Shown: positions 21,864-30,255 of the stretch, one piece after another
How the letters are laid out: each line of letters begins with the position of its first letter
Numbering within the stretch: position 1 is the first letter of the stretch
Program-made: the position numbers and the translations under genes
DNA from: Planosporangium flavigriseum
GTDB taxonomy: Bacteria; Actinomycetota; Actinomycetes; Mycobacteriales; Micromonosporaceae
DNA length: 64,000 nucleotides
Assembly (NCBI RefSeq): GCF_011947225.1
Contig: NZ_JAATVW010000005.1
Span: 124,001 to 188,000, forward strand
Direction of reading: 5' to 3'
Notes under the pieces: model-generated
Told to the model about the DNA's origin: nothing
The model's input: only the letters and a program-made list of their open reading frames with translations
Databases searched by the model: none

Positions 21864-22886
21864 GTGCTCATCTCTCAGCGGCCGAGCCTCTCGGAAGAGC
21901 AGCTCAGCGACGTCCGTTCCAAGTTCACCATCGAACCGCTCGAGCCCGGCTTCGGGTACACCCTCGGCAACTCGCTGCGGCGTACCCTGCTGTCGTCCAT
22001 CCCGGGCGCGGCCGTGACCTCGATCAAGATCGACGGCGTGCTGCACGAGTTCACCACCATCCCCGGTGTCAAGGAGGATGTGGTCGAGCTGGTCATGAAC
22101 GTCAAGGAGCTGGTCGTCAGCTCCGAGCATGACGAGCCGGTCTCGATGTACCTGCGCAAGCAGGGCCCCGGCGACGTCACCGCGGGCGACATCCAGCCCC
22201 CGGCCGGCGTCTCGGTGCACAACCCCGACCTGAAGCTCGCGACGCTGAACGGCAAGGGCCGGCTGGACATGGAGCTGACCGTCGAGCGTGGCCGCGGCTA
22301 CGTCTCGGCGTCGCAGAACAAGACGCCCGGCCAGGAGATCGGCCGGATCCCGGTCGACTCGATCTACTCGCCGGTGCTGAAGGTGACGTACCGCGTCGAG
22401 GCGACCCGTGTCGAGCAGCGCACCGACTTCGACCGTCTGATCATCGACGTCGAGTCGAAGCCTGCGATCAGCCCGCGTACCGCGTTGGCCTCGGCCGGCT
22501 CGACCCTGGTCGAGCTGTTCGGCCTGTGCCGCGAGCTGGACGAGACCGCCGAGGGTATCGACATCGGCCCGTCGCCGCAGGACGCCCAGCTGGCCGCCGA
22601 CCTCGCCCTGCCGATCGAGGAGCTGGACCTGACGGTCCGGTCGTACAACTGCCTCAAGCGCGAGGGCATCAACACGGTTGGTGAGCTGATCGGGCGCACC
22701 GAGGCCGACCTGCTCGATATAAGGAATTTCGGGCAGAAGAGCATCGACGAGGTCAAGATGAAGCTCGCCGGTATGGGTCTGGGTCTGAAGGACTCGGCCC
22801 CGACCTTCGACCCGGCGCATGTCGTGGACTCCTTCGCCGAGGTGGACTACGACGCCGACGACTACCGCGAGACAGAGCAGCTCTGA
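21864..22886 (+). CDS. rpoA: RNA polymerase subunit alpha
   Basis: Alpha (340 aa) dimerises to scaffold beta and beta'. GTG at 21864 gives [20 protein letters not shown]. The N-terminal domain ([40 protein letters not shown]) is followed by a linker and the C-terminal domain ([36 protein letters not shown]) that binds UP elements and activators. The acidic C-terminal tail is usual for actinobacteria. Confidence 0.98.
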   Translation: MLISQRPSLSEEQLSDVRSKFTIEPLEPGFGYTLGNSLRRTLLSSIPGAAVTSIKIDGVLHEFTTIPGVKEDVVELVMNVKELVVSSEHDEPVSMYLRKQGPGDVTAGDIQPPAGVSVHNPDLKLATLNGKGRLDMELTVERGRGYVSASQNKTPGQEIGRIPVDSIYSPVLKVTYRVEATRVEQRTDFDRLIIDVESKPAISPRTALASAGSTLVELFGLCRELDETAEGIDIGPSPQDAQLAADLALPIEELDLTVRSYNCLKREGINTVGELIGRTEADLLDIRNFGQKSIDEVKMKLAGMGLGLKDSAPTFDPAHVVDSFAEVDYDADDYRETEQL

Positions 22887-22894
22887 CCCGCTGC

Positions 22895-22924
22895 CCGCCG
22901 CGGCCGGTTCGCCGGCCGCGGCGG
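22895..22924 (+). terminator. Perfect 13-bp UUCG hairpin between rpoA and rplQ
   Basis: CCGCCGCGGCCGG and CCGGCCGCGGCGG form a perfect GC stem capped by TTCG, an exceptionally stable tetraloop, nine bases after the rpoA stop. A second hairpin GCGGCC-GGGC-GGCCGC follows at about 22930-22945. No U tract, so read-through, pausing or processing is as likely as termination. Confidence 0.65.
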
Positions 22925-22975
22925 AACTATCGCGGCCGGGCGGCCGCGCCGGATTGTTACTGAGGAGCCCGAAAG

Positions 22976-23503
22976 ATGCCCACGCCCACCAAGGGAGCCC
23001 GCCTCGGCGGCAGCCCCGCGCACGAGCGGTTGATGCTGGCGAACCTTGCCACGTCGCTGTTCAAGCACGGCCGAATCCAGACCACCGAGACCAAGGCCAG
23101 GCGGCTGCGCCCGCTGGCCGAGCAGCTGATCACCCGCGCCAAGCGTGGTGACCTGCACTCGCGTCGCCAGGTTCTCACCGTGGTGCGCGACAAGGACGTG
23201 GTGTTCGCGCTGTTCGACGAGATCGCACCCCGGTTCGCCAACCGTCCCGGCGGTTACACCCGCATCGTGAAGACCGGTCCGCGTAAGGGTGACAACGCGC
23301 CGATGGCGATCATCGAGCTGGTCGAGGAGCTGGTGGTGGCCGAGCCGGCCCAGCCGGCCAAGAAGGCCGCCGCCCGTAAGGCCGCCAAGGCCGAAGCGGT
23401 CGAGGCGCTCGCCGGTGGCGACGAGGCCGAGACCCCGGCGTCGGCCCCGGCGGCGACCGACGCCCCGGCCGCCGCGCCGGCGGACGAGGCCGACAAGTCC
23501 TGA
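22976..23503 (+). CDS. rplQ: 50S ribosomal protein L17 with Ala-rich tail
   Basis: L17 (175 aa) lies near the tunnel exit. Residues 1-120 are the family core ([60 protein letters not shown]). A ~50-residue Ala/Pro/Glu tail follows, beyond the ~127 residues of E. coli L17. Last gene of the alpha operon, with a terminator 14 bases after its stop. Confidence 0.97.
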   Translation: MPTPTKGARLGGSPAHERLMLANLATSLFKHGRIQTTETKARRLRPLAEQLITRAKRGDLHSRRQVLTVVRDKDVVFALFDEIAPRFANRPGGYTRIVKTGPRKGDNAPMAIIELVEELVVAEPAQPAKKAAARKAAKAEAVEALAGGDEAETPASAPAATDAPAAAPADEADKS

Positions 23504-23516
23504 AGTACTGCTGTGA

Positions 23517-23552
23517 CAGCAGGCCCGGTTCCGATGGGAGCCGGGCCTGCTG
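23517..23552 (+). terminator. Terminator after rplQ
   Basis: CAGCAGGCCCGGTTCC pairs with GGAGCCGGGCCTGCTG (16 bp, one wobble) around GATG. It lies directly after the rplQ stop and upstream of truA, marking the end of the alpha operon. The earliest in-frame truA start codons fall inside it, which argues against them. Confidence 0.8.
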
Positions 23553-23572
23553 CGTTGAAGTGGCTTGGTGGC

Positions 23573-24445
23573 GTGGAACCTATCAGTGATTCGACCGTGC
23601 GGCTGCGCTTGGACGTGGCCTACGACGGCACCGACTTCTCCGGCTGGGCGGTGCAGCCGGGACGGAGAACCGTCGCGGGCGTCCTGACCGAGGCGTTCGA
23701 CCGGCTGTTCCACGGTGCCACCGGCCTCACCGTCGCCGGGCGTACCGATGCGGGTGTACACGCCACCGGCCAGGTGTGCCACGTGGATGTCGCGGGCGCG
23801 GACTGGGAGAGGGTGTCCGGCACGCTGATTCGTCGGCTGGCCGGCCTGCTCCCCGCCGACGTGCGTGTACGGGCGGCCCGGGTGGTGCCTGCGGCGTTCG
23901 ACGCGCGCTTTTCCGCCCTTTTCCGGCGGTACGCGTACCGCGTGACCGACGCGCCGTACGGCGCGGATCCGCTGCGTCGCCACGACACTCTCGCCTGGCC
24001 GCGCCAGCTCGACCTCGAGGCGCTGAACGAGGCTGCGGCCGGCCTGCGCGGAGAGCACGACTTCGCCGCGTACTGCCGGCGCAAGGAGAACGCCACCACG
24101 ATCCGGGCGGTGAGCCACCTGAACTGGCGGCGGGAGCCGGACGGCGTACTGGTGGCTACCGTGCAGGCGGACGCCTTCTGCCAGGCCATGGTCCGCAGCC
24201 TGGTCGGTGCGATGCTCGCGGCCGGCGAAGGGCGGCGTCCGCCGTCGTGGCCGGCGGGCCTGCTCAGCAGGCGGGAACGCGCCAGCGAGGTCACCGTGGC
24301 ACCCGCACACGGCCTCACGTTGGTGGAAGTGGGGTACCCGGACGATCCCGCGGAGTACGCGGAGCGCGCGTTCGCCACCCGCCGCCGGCGGGACGACCCT
24401 GCCGCGCCGGCGGATCAGGTGGGCGCGGCGGTCACCAGCGAGTGA
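23573..24445 (+). CDS. truA: tRNA pseudouridine(38-40) synthase
   Basis: Isomerises uridines 38-40 in the anticodon arm of tRNAs (about 290 aa). VAYDGTDFSGWAVQPG is the family start, and AGRTDAGVHATGQV carries the catalytic aspartate. RYAYRVTD and FCQAMVRSLVGAML are further landmarks. GTG 23573 is proposed; GTG 23597 is also possible and the ribosome site is weak at both. The GTG at 23513 lies in the terminator and is rejected. Confidence 0.93.
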   Translation: MEPISDSTVRLRLDVAYDGTDFSGWAVQPGRRTVAGVLTEAFDRLFHGATGLTVAGRTDAGVHATGQVCHVDVAGADWERVSGTLIRRLAGLLPADVRVRAARVVPAAFDARFSALFRRYAYRVTDAPYGADPLRRHDTLAWPRQLDLEALNEAAAGLRGEHDFAAYCRRKENATTIRAVSHLNWRREPDGVLVATVQADAFCQAMVRSLVGAMLAAGEGRRPPSWPAGLLSRRERASEVTVAPAHGLTLVEVGYPDDPAEYAERAFATRRRRDDPAAPADQVGAAVTSE

Positions 24446-24454
24446 GCCTCGGCG

Positions 24455-26434
24455 TCACTTCGGGGTGCTGACCTGCCCACCCGCGCGGGCGGCCAGGACG
24501 GTGTCGCGCAGGTAGCCCTCGACGACATCGGAGATGGCCTGTTTGGACGCCGGGTCGTCGGCCGCGATCGGTTTGCCGTCGGCGCGCGCGACGATGCTGT
24601 ACGCGAGGAAGTGGCCGAGTGGATGCCAGCCGAGCGTCGTCGGCGCGCGCACCATAGCCTCGGTGCCGTCGCCCGCAGCCAGACCGGTGAACCGGCCTTT
24701 CTGCGCGTCGAGCATCGGCTTGATCGTCTCGTACGCCTTGTTCGCGCCCGTCTCGTCGTTCAGGTTGAAGATGCCCGCGGTGATCAGGAACTGCGAGTCG
24801 CCTGACTTGAGCGTGCCGCGCACCACCTGTGAGCAGCCCAGATCGCCCAGCAGCGTCGCTACGTCGTCGGTCGCCGCGGTACGGCAGTCGGTCGCCTGGG
24901 TCTTGAGCACCTGATACTTCGCGGAGCCGGCGGTGACCTGCTTGCCGGAGAACACCTCCTGCTCGGTCAGCGGGGCCGGGTCGACGCTCCGGCTGGAGAT
25001 GTCGCGCGCCTTGGCCCCCGCCCCGCTCGCCGCCGGCTTGGTCGGGGCCGGCTGACTCTGGCTGTTGATCAGGATGTACCCGCCGAGGCCGACCGCGGCG
25101 AGAACCAGCACCGCGACGACGACCAGCACTTTGGACAGCCAACCGGGGAGGGGCCGGGTGGACGCCCGCTGCCCGGCGGTCTGTGAGCGGGCCCGGCCCG
25201 GACGCGTCCCGGACGTATCCGGTATCCGGCGGCGGTTGGTGCCGCTCTCTTCGGCGGTACGGCGGCGCAGGACGCCGCTGTCCGCGAGCGTGCGGCGGCG
25301 GATCGCGCCGCTGTCGTCGACCGCGCGGCGGCGGCTGGTGCCGCTCTCTTCGGCGGTACGGCGGCGGAGGACCCCGCTGTCCTCGAGCGTGCGGCGGCGG
25401 ACCGCGCCACTGTCCTCGAGCGTGCGGCGGCGGACCGCGCCACTGTCCTCGACCGCGCGGCGGCGGACCGCGCCGGTGTTCTCGCCGGGACGGCGACCGT
25501 CGCGCGGACCGTTTCCATTGGCCGGAGCGTCCAGGGGCGCGCCGGTGGGCACCCGCGCGGTCCCCGGTGGCGTGACGCGCGCGCTGGCGGTCATGCGCAG
25601 GGCCGGCGATGCGGCCGGATCGGGCCGCTGCGGTGCCTGCGGCGCCGACGGCTGGGGCGTGTTCCGGACCGGAACCGAGGCGGTAGCCGTGGTCCGGGTG
25701 GGCGGGGCCGGTGGCGGCGGCATAGGGGCCGGACGGGCGCCGCGGGGTTCGTCATCGGGCTCGGGCGCCCGTCTCCGGCCCCGGACCGGGCGGTCGGCGG
25801 GCTCGTGTCCGCTGCGGCCGTACCGCGGCTCTTCCGGTGCGACCGGGTCGAGCGGAGCGCTGTGGCGACCGCGCTCGGACGCCGGCTCGGAGGTTGTCTC
25901 GCCCCAGGCGCTCCGGCGGGCCGGCCGCGTGGGATCGATGCTCGGCAGGTCGCGGGGCTCCGTGCGCGGCGCCCACGGTTGGTCGGAAGCCGGGTCGTAC
26001 GCCGGGGGAGCGGTGCCCCAGCCGCCGGGCTCGGGCTCGGCGCGCCGGCGGCGTGACGGCCGCTCCGGCGCGGGGCGGAAGCGGTCGGCGCGCTGTTCGC
26101 CCCGCTCGGCAGCGCCGAAGTCCCCCGGGGCGGACTCCGCCGCGCCGAAGTCCTCCGGGGCGGACTCCGCAGCGCCGAAGTCCCAGGCGTCGGGGGCCGC
26201 GCGCCGCCGCCGTCCGCGCCGCTCGGGCGCTCCCTCGGCGGGCGGTGCGAGGCGGTCGGCCGGGGCGGCGCCGAACGGATCCGGGATGTCGCCTTGCTCG
26301 TCCGCCCGCGTGGGACGGAAGCCCGCGAGCCAGTTCTCGGCGTCCTCGTCCTCGCTGACGGGGTGGGTCGCGCTCGTCCGGCGGGGCGAGTCCGACGACC
26401 AGCGTCGCCGTCGTGGCTCGCTCCCGTACGTCAT
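24455..26434 (-). CDS. Large disordered single-pass membrane protein with RRRT repeats
   Basis: 659 aa. Residues 1-318 are charged, Pro/Arg-rich and disordered, with a small DFGAAESAP repeat near residue 90. Residues 319-406 are eight 11-residue repeats of the form DSGAVRRRTLE. A membrane helix (about 432-456, VLVVVAVLVLAAVGLGGYIL) separates these from a ~200-residue outer domain with two cysteines. The topology is a cytoplasmic repeat tail and an extracytoplasmic domain. The RRRT motifs resemble basic kinase sites, so phosphorylation is a guess. No family recognised. A TACCCT box 7 nt before the ATG suggests a leaderless mRNA. Confidence 0.8.
   Translation of the reverse strand: MTYGSEPRRRRWSSDSPRRTSATHPVSEDEDAENWLAGFRPTRADEQGDIPDPFGAAPADRLAPPAEGAPERRGRRRRAAPDAWDFGAAESAPEDFGAAESAPGDFGAAERGEQRADRFRPAPERPSRRRRAEPEPGGWGTAPPAYDPASDQPWAPRTEPRDLPSIDPTRPARRSAWGETTSEPASERGRHSAPLDPVAPEEPRYGRSGHEPADRPVRGRRRAPEPDDEPRGARPAPMPPPPAPPTRTTATASVPVRNTPQPSAPQAPQRPDPAASPALRMTASARVTPPGTARVPTGAPLDAPANGNGPRDGRRPGENTGAVRRRAVEDSGAVRRRTLEDSGAVRRRTLEDSGVLRRRTAEESGTSRRRAVDDSGAIRRRTLADSGVLRRRTAEESGTNRRRIPDTSGTRPGRARSQTAGQRASTRPLPGWLSKVLVVVAVLVLAAVGLGGYILINSQSQPAPTKPAASGAGAKARDISSRSVDPAPLTEQEVFSGKQVTAGSAKYQVLKTQATDCRTAATDDVATLLGDLGCSQVVRGTLKSGDSQFLITAGIFNLNDETGANKAYETIKPMLDAQKGRFTGLAAGDGTEAMVRAPTTLGWHPLGHFLAYSIVARADGKPIAADDPASKQAISDVVEGYLRDTVLAARAGGQVSTPK
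25217..25480 (-). repeat. Eight 33-bp tandem repeats encoding [DE]SGxxRRRxxE
   Basis: Eight in-frame 33-bp units encode variants of DSGAVRRRTLE (for example DSGVLRRRTAE, ESGTSRRRAVD). Units 2 and 3 are identical in protein and a four-unit block is partly re-iterated, which shows expansion by duplication. It is within the gene on the minus strand. Confidence 0.85.
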
Positions 26435-26441
26435 GTCGCAC

Positions 26442-26447
26442 AGGGTA
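26442..26447 (-). promoter_or_regulatory. -10 box 7 nt before an ATG (leaderless type)
   Basis: Read on the minus strand, TACCCT is followed by 7 nt and the ATG (26434) of the repeat-containing membrane protein. No ribosome site is seen, consistent with a leaderless transcript. Confidence 0.5.
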
Positions 26448-26586
26448 GCCGACGGGACGACACGAAAATGGTCGCTTGCCCCGCCACACCGACAGATCGA
26501 TCATCGGTACGGGCCTGACATGCGCCTCCACGCCCTGCTCGACTAGCGGCATGCCGTCGTTTCCACCCCCGAGGGGGAGGGGGAGA

Positions 26587-27225
26587 ATGCGGTACGTGAG
26601 CGGAGAGCACTATTTCACGGCTGAGCCGACGGCGCCCCAGCGGCAGCGACACGTCGAGTTCGACGTGGGTGACCGGACATACCGGCTCGCGTCCTCGGGC
26701 GGCGTCTTCTCCGCCGCCCGCCTCGACCCCGGTACGTCCGTCCTGCTGCACAAGGCGTCTCGCCCCACCCAGGAGACCACGGGTGCCCTGCTCGACCTCG
26801 GGTGCGGGTACGGGCCGATAGCCGCCGTCCTGGCCACCTCCGCGCCGAACGCCACGGTGTACGCCGTCGACGTCAACACCCGCGCCCTTGATCTCGTACG
26901 CGAGAACGCGGCAGCCCTCGACCTGGACATCGTCGCGCGTACGCCGGACGAGGTCCCCGACGGCGTCCGGTTCGCTGAGATCTGGTCGAATCCGCCGATC
27001 CGGGTGGGCAAGGCGGAACTGCACGACCTGCTGGATCGGTGGCTTCCCCGGCTTACCGACGACGGGGTCGCCTGGCTCGTCGTCTCCCGCAACCTGGGCG
27101 CCGATTCGCTGCAGCGCTGGCTGGGCGAGCGGGGCTGGGAAGTGGAGCGTCACGCCAGCCAGAAGGGCTTCCGGGTGCTGCGGGTGACCAGAGGTGCGCC
27201 GGAAACTGTGCCGGAAGGCGACTGA
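26587..27225 (+). CDS. Class I SAM-dependent methyltransferase, RsmC-like
   Basis: About 212 aa from ATG 26587, which follows an AGGGGGAGA ribosome site; GTG 26596 is an alternative. The SAM-binding motif I is LLDLGCGYGPIAAVL and acidic motif II is VYAVDVN. The catalytic motif is SNPPIRVGK, the NPP type used for N-methylation of guanine in rRNA by RsmC/RlmG. FTAEPTAPQRQRHVEFDV resembles the N-terminal lead-in of short actinobacterial members. The RNA substrate is inferred from the family. Confidence 0.85.
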   Translation: MRYVSGEHYFTAEPTAPQRQRHVEFDVGDRTYRLASSGGVFSAARLDPGTSVLLHKASRPTQETTGALLDLGCGYGPIAAVLATSAPNATVYAVDVNTRALDLVRENAAALDLDIVARTPDEVPDGVRFAEIWSNPPIRVGKAELHDLLDRWLPRLTDDGVAWLVVSRNLGADSLQRWLGERGWEVERHASQKGFRVLRVTRGAPETVPEGD

Positions 27226-27272
27226 GACTGGGGGCGACAACGACGCCCTGCCGGGCGGAGAATCCCTGGCTT

Positions 27273-28055
27273 GTGGGGTACATCGACGTCGCAGGTGTCG
27301 CGCACACTCTCCCCGACGGCAGGCGGCTCTTCCAGGACGTGTCGTTGCGGGTGGGTGAGGGTGCGAAGGTGGCCTTCGTCGGGCCGAGCGGCGCCGGCAA
27401 GACGGCGCTGCTGCGCATGATCGCCGGTGATCTGCCGGTCCGGGAAGGCACGATCGCCCGCTCCGGTGGCGTGGGCTTCATGCGCCAGTCCGTCGGAATG
27501 AGCTTTGATCAGACCACGCTGGAGGAGTTGGCGCTCGGGCTTCTCACGCCGGCGCTGCGCGCCGCTGCCGGCCTCGTGGAGTGGGCCGAGGCCGTCATGC
27601 GCACAGCGGAGCGCCGTGGCAAGTTCAGCCCCGCCGCGACCAAGGCCCAGCGGGCGTACCTGGACGCGGTCGCGGGCTGGGGGGAGGTCGGCGGGTACGA
27701 GGCCGAGGTCCTCTTCGACGCCGTGAGCCTCGCCGTGCTCCACAAACCGTGGGAGAAAGCCAAGGACATACCGGTCCGCGCCCTCTCCGGTGGCGAGCAG
27801 AAGCGTTTCGCTCTGGAGTTGCTGCTGCGCGGCGCGGACGAGGTGCTGCTGCTCGACGAGCCGGACAACTTCCTCACCGTGCCGGAGCGGCGGTGGCTGG
27901 AGATCCGGATCAACGAGAGCCCGAAGACCGTGCTGTTCGTGCCGCGCCACGGGGAACTGCTGGCGCCGGTAGCCGGCCGGGTCGTCGAGGTCGGGGCCGG
28001 GTCGGTCCGCGTACGCGCGGGTGGGACCGACGATCAGTCGACGCGCAGTCGGTAG
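27273..28055 (+). CDS. Half-length ABC-F type ATPase, probably truncated
   Basis: 260 aa from GTG 27273. One nucleotide-binding domain: Walker A GPSGAGKT, signature LSGGEQKRFALE, Walker B EVLLLDEPDNFL. ABC-F proteins have two such domains (~540 aa) joined by a linker; here the linker and second domain are absent. The H-loop, normally SHDRELL, reads PRHGELL, so the switch histidine is displaced. The gene ends inside the convergent HemD-like gene (22-bp overlap). It may be a decaying remnant or a dominant half-protein; no transport partner is adjacent. Confidence 0.75.
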   Translation: MGYIDVAGVAHTLPDGRRLFQDVSLRVGEGAKVAFVGPSGAGKTALLRMIAGDLPVREGTIARSGGVGFMRQSVGMSFDQTTLEELALGLLTPALRAAAGLVEWAEAVMRTAERRGKFSPAATKAQRAYLDAVAGWGEVGGYEAEVLFDAVSLAVLHKPWEKAKDIPVRALSGGEQKRFALELLLRGADEVLLLDEPDNFLTVPERRWLEIRINESPKTVLFVPRHGELLAPVAGRVVEVGAGSVRVRAGGTDDQSTRSR

Positions 28056-29116
28056 CCGCGCTTGACGACGGTCTGCACGTACGCGGCCCGGCCGAGTGCG
28101 GCCCGCAGTCGCGCCACGGCCATCTCGACGGCATGTTCGTCCGCGCCGCGGGGGAGGGCGCGCAGCAGCGTGGCGCGGGAGAGCACCCGGCCCGGCTCGT
28201 CCGCGAGGGCTCTCAGCACCGCCATCGGCGCCGGGGCGAGCGGGCGCAGTACGCCGTCCACCACCGCGGCGTATCCGCGTAACGTCACCGGGCTTCCGGC
28301 GACGCGCAGCGTCACCGACCGCCGGGGCAGTTCATCGGCGAGCACCCGTACGAGCGCGTCGAGCCGGGCCCGGGGCGGCAGCGCGACGGGTACCTGTCGG
28401 CGTCGCAGCGGCGCGGCCGCCAACGGGCCGAGACAGGCGGCCAGCACGTCCGTACGCAGGGCGTCCACGACGGTTTCGGCATCGGTCCCGGCGGCGCTCA
28501 GCAGCGAGCTGACCGCCGGCGCCGAGGTGACCGCCACCGCGTCGACCAGCCTGCTCGTGGTCAGGTCGATCAGCCGGCGCAGGGGCGCGGGGTCGATCGG
28601 CGGCAGGTACCGGGACACCGGCACTTCGACCACGTCCGCGCCGGCGTCGCGCAGGGCCGCCCCGAACTCCGGCTGGGGCTGGCCGTGCAGCTGCAGCGCG
28701 ATGCGCTTGCCGGCGACTCCGGTGTCGAGAAGGTGGTCGAGCACTTCGTCGTCTCCATCGGACGCCGGACACCAGGATCCGGCCAGGCCGGCGATGGACG
28801 CGGCCGGCCCGCGCACGATGAGGTAGCTGGCGGCGAGGCGGGAGCGCAACGGGTCCGCCAGGCCCCAGGCCTCGGCCGCGTCCAACCAGCCGCGCAGCCC
28901 CGTGCCGGTCGTCGCGATCACCGCGTCCAGCGGGCGGGCGACACAGGCCAGCGTCGCCCGACGCAGTTCGGTGTCGTCGGCGAGCGGTACGACGCGCAGC
29001 GCAGGGGTCGCGACGACGCGGGCACCTCGCCGTCGCAGCAGCCCGACCAGCTCGTCGCGGCGCTCGTCCGCCGGGACGGCGACGGTGAACCCGGTCAGTG
29101 GCTGGATGTCGGGCAT
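28034..29116 (-). CDS. HemD-like uroporphyrinogen-III synthase fused to a winged-helix DNA-binding domain
   Basis: 360 aa. Residues ~8-260 match the two-lobed HemD fold (GFTVAVPADERRDELVGLLR; VTSAPAVSSLL). Residues ~265-360 are an OmpR/PhoB-type winged helix (LTLRGYAAVVDGVLRPLAPA; AVEMAVARLRAALG; VQTVVKRGYRLRVD). This fusion is known in actinobacteria, where NnaR-type proteins regulate nitrate and nitrite assimilation. It is therefore more likely a regulator than the haem enzyme. No nitrate genes are in the window; amt at 55792 is distant. Confidence 0.85.
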   Translation of the reverse strand: MPDIQPLTGFTVAVPADERRDELVGLLRRRGARVVATPALRVVPLADDTELRRATLACVARPLDAVIATTGTGLRGWLDAAEAWGLADPLRSRLAASYLIVRGPAASIAGLAGSWCPASDGDDEVLDHLLDTGVAGKRIALQLHGQPQPEFGAALRDAGADVVEVPVSRYLPPIDPAPLRRLIDLTTSRLVDAVAVTSAPAVSSLLSAAGTDAETVVDALRTDVLAACLGPLAAAPLRRRQVPVALPPRARLDALVRVLADELPRRSVTLRVAGSPVTLRGYAAVVDGVLRPLAPAPMAVLRALADEPGRVLSRATLLRALPRGADEHAVEMAVARLRAALGRAAYVQTVVKRGYRLRVD

Positions 29117-29292
29117 GGCTGCGGAATCGGCGAGGTCGACGCGTAGCCCATGTCGTAACAGGGTGCCGACGAGCCGTTTCGTGGACGCGTCCGGGTTGTT
29201 TCCCGCCTGCTAATCGCGCCATCGAACTTTGTTGTTCACGGATCTTGCCGCGCGGGTATAACGGCGACGTGTTCGCACAGGGAGGAACGTCG

Positions 29293-30006
29293 ATGCGGAT
29301 AACCAGAATCGCCGTCGTCGCGGCCGGACTGACCGTCGGGCTCACCGCCTGCACGTCGAACGGGTCGCTCACCGGATCCACGGCGCCGAGCGCGTCCACC
29401 AGCGTGTCTACCAGCGTGTCTACCAGCGCCTCCGCCGGTACCTCTGCGGGCGCGTCCGCGGGTCCTTCGGTCGCCGGTGTCGCGAACCCGTGTGTCGTCG
29501 GCACCTGGAAGTCGACCGGGATGAACGGAACCTTCGACGCCAACGGCGTGCGCGGAACCACAAACGGGGGCGTCGGCCTGTCGTTGACGGTGGCGGCCAG
29601 TGGCGCGACGGTCGTCGACTTCACCGGGATGCAGCCGGTCTCGTTCAGTGCGACCGCGGGCACCAGCGAGATCAAGGGCCAGTTCTTGTACGGGGGAAAG
29701 GTCGCCGGCTCGGTCGCGGTACCGGCCACCGCGACGACGACGGGCGTCTGGAAGCCGATCGGCGCTACTGACTGGCGCACCTTGACCGTAACCGTCGACA
29801 TGATCAGCCCGGTCAGTGGCCGCGTGTTCGATCACATGAAGATCGCTGATTTCGCGACGGCCGGTGGCAGTCAGACCGGAGGCAGCGTCGACCTGCAGCC
29901 GATTCTGCGGGAGGCCGCGTACGAGTGCAGTGGCAACAGCCTTAAGCTGGGCCCGCCCCCGGGTACGACGTCAGCCGTCGGCACCTGGGTCCTGCAGCGC
30001 GCCTGA
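29293..30006 (+). CDS. Secreted lipoprotein of unknown function
   Basis: 237 aa. A lipoprotein signal peptide with lipobox LTAC (MRITRIAVVAAGLTVGLTAC) precedes a Ser/Thr/Ala linker with STSV repeats, then a compact domain (NPCVVGTWKSTGMNGTFDAN ... GTWVLQRA) of about 170 residues. The paired GTW motifs at both ends resemble lipocalin-like barrel folds, which is only suggestive. ATG 29293 follows GGAGGAA. An imperfect promoter TTGTTC-N19-TATAAC is at 29232-29262. Confidence 0.75.
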   Translation: MRITRIAVVAAGLTVGLTACTSNGSLTGSTAPSASTSVSTSVSTSASAGTSAGASAGPSVAGVANPCVVGTWKSTGMNGTFDANGVRGTTNGGVGLSLTVAASGATVVDFTGMQPVSFSATAGTSEIKGQFLYGGKVAGSVAVPATATTTGVWKPIGATDWRTLTVTVDMISPVSGRVFDHMKIADFATAGGSQTGGSVDLQPILREAAYECSGNSLKLGPPPGTTSAVGTWVLQRA

Positions 30007-30020
30007 CTCGAATTCTTCAC

Positions 30021-30068
30021 GATCTTGAACACTTTGGCCGGCAATAGGCGGTCTAAGTGTCCAAGATC
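30021..30068 (+). terminator. GATCTTG-type inverted repeat after the lipoprotein gene
   Basis: GATCTTGAACACTT and AAGTGTCCAAGATC pair with one mismatch, and the inner GGCCG/CGGTC extends the stem. It starts 14 bases after the lipoprotein stop. A closely related inverted repeat follows glmS (35567-35616). Confidence 0.7.
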
Positions 30069-30094
30069 TGCGAGTAGGGGAGACGAGGCTCGCT

Positions 30095-30124
30095 TTGACC
30101 ATACCGGGTCAGTGCGGGTATCGT
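30095..30124 (+). promoter_or_regulatory. Promoter of rplM-rpsI
   Basis: TTGACC (30095-30100), 18-bp spacer, TATCGT (30119-30124). The ~125-nt leader contains GGCTAGCG (30143-30150) and CGCTAGCC (30169-30176), perfect 8-bp arms around 18 nt, a possible control hairpin. Confidence 0.7.
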
Positions 30125-30255
30125 GGTCGGCTGTTGTGCTATGGCTAGCGCGTCCCCTCAATCGGGTACGCTAGCCGGGTGCGCGCCCGCTCCGATGAGG
30201 CGCCCCTGGCTGTGGCCGGGCAGACCCCGCAAATCGACGAGACGAAGGTAGACCT

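Noticed and set aside
23513-23572. GTG 23513 as the truA start
   Set aside because: It lies immediately before and reads through the rplQ terminator hairpin, and the encoded residues do not match the family N-terminus.
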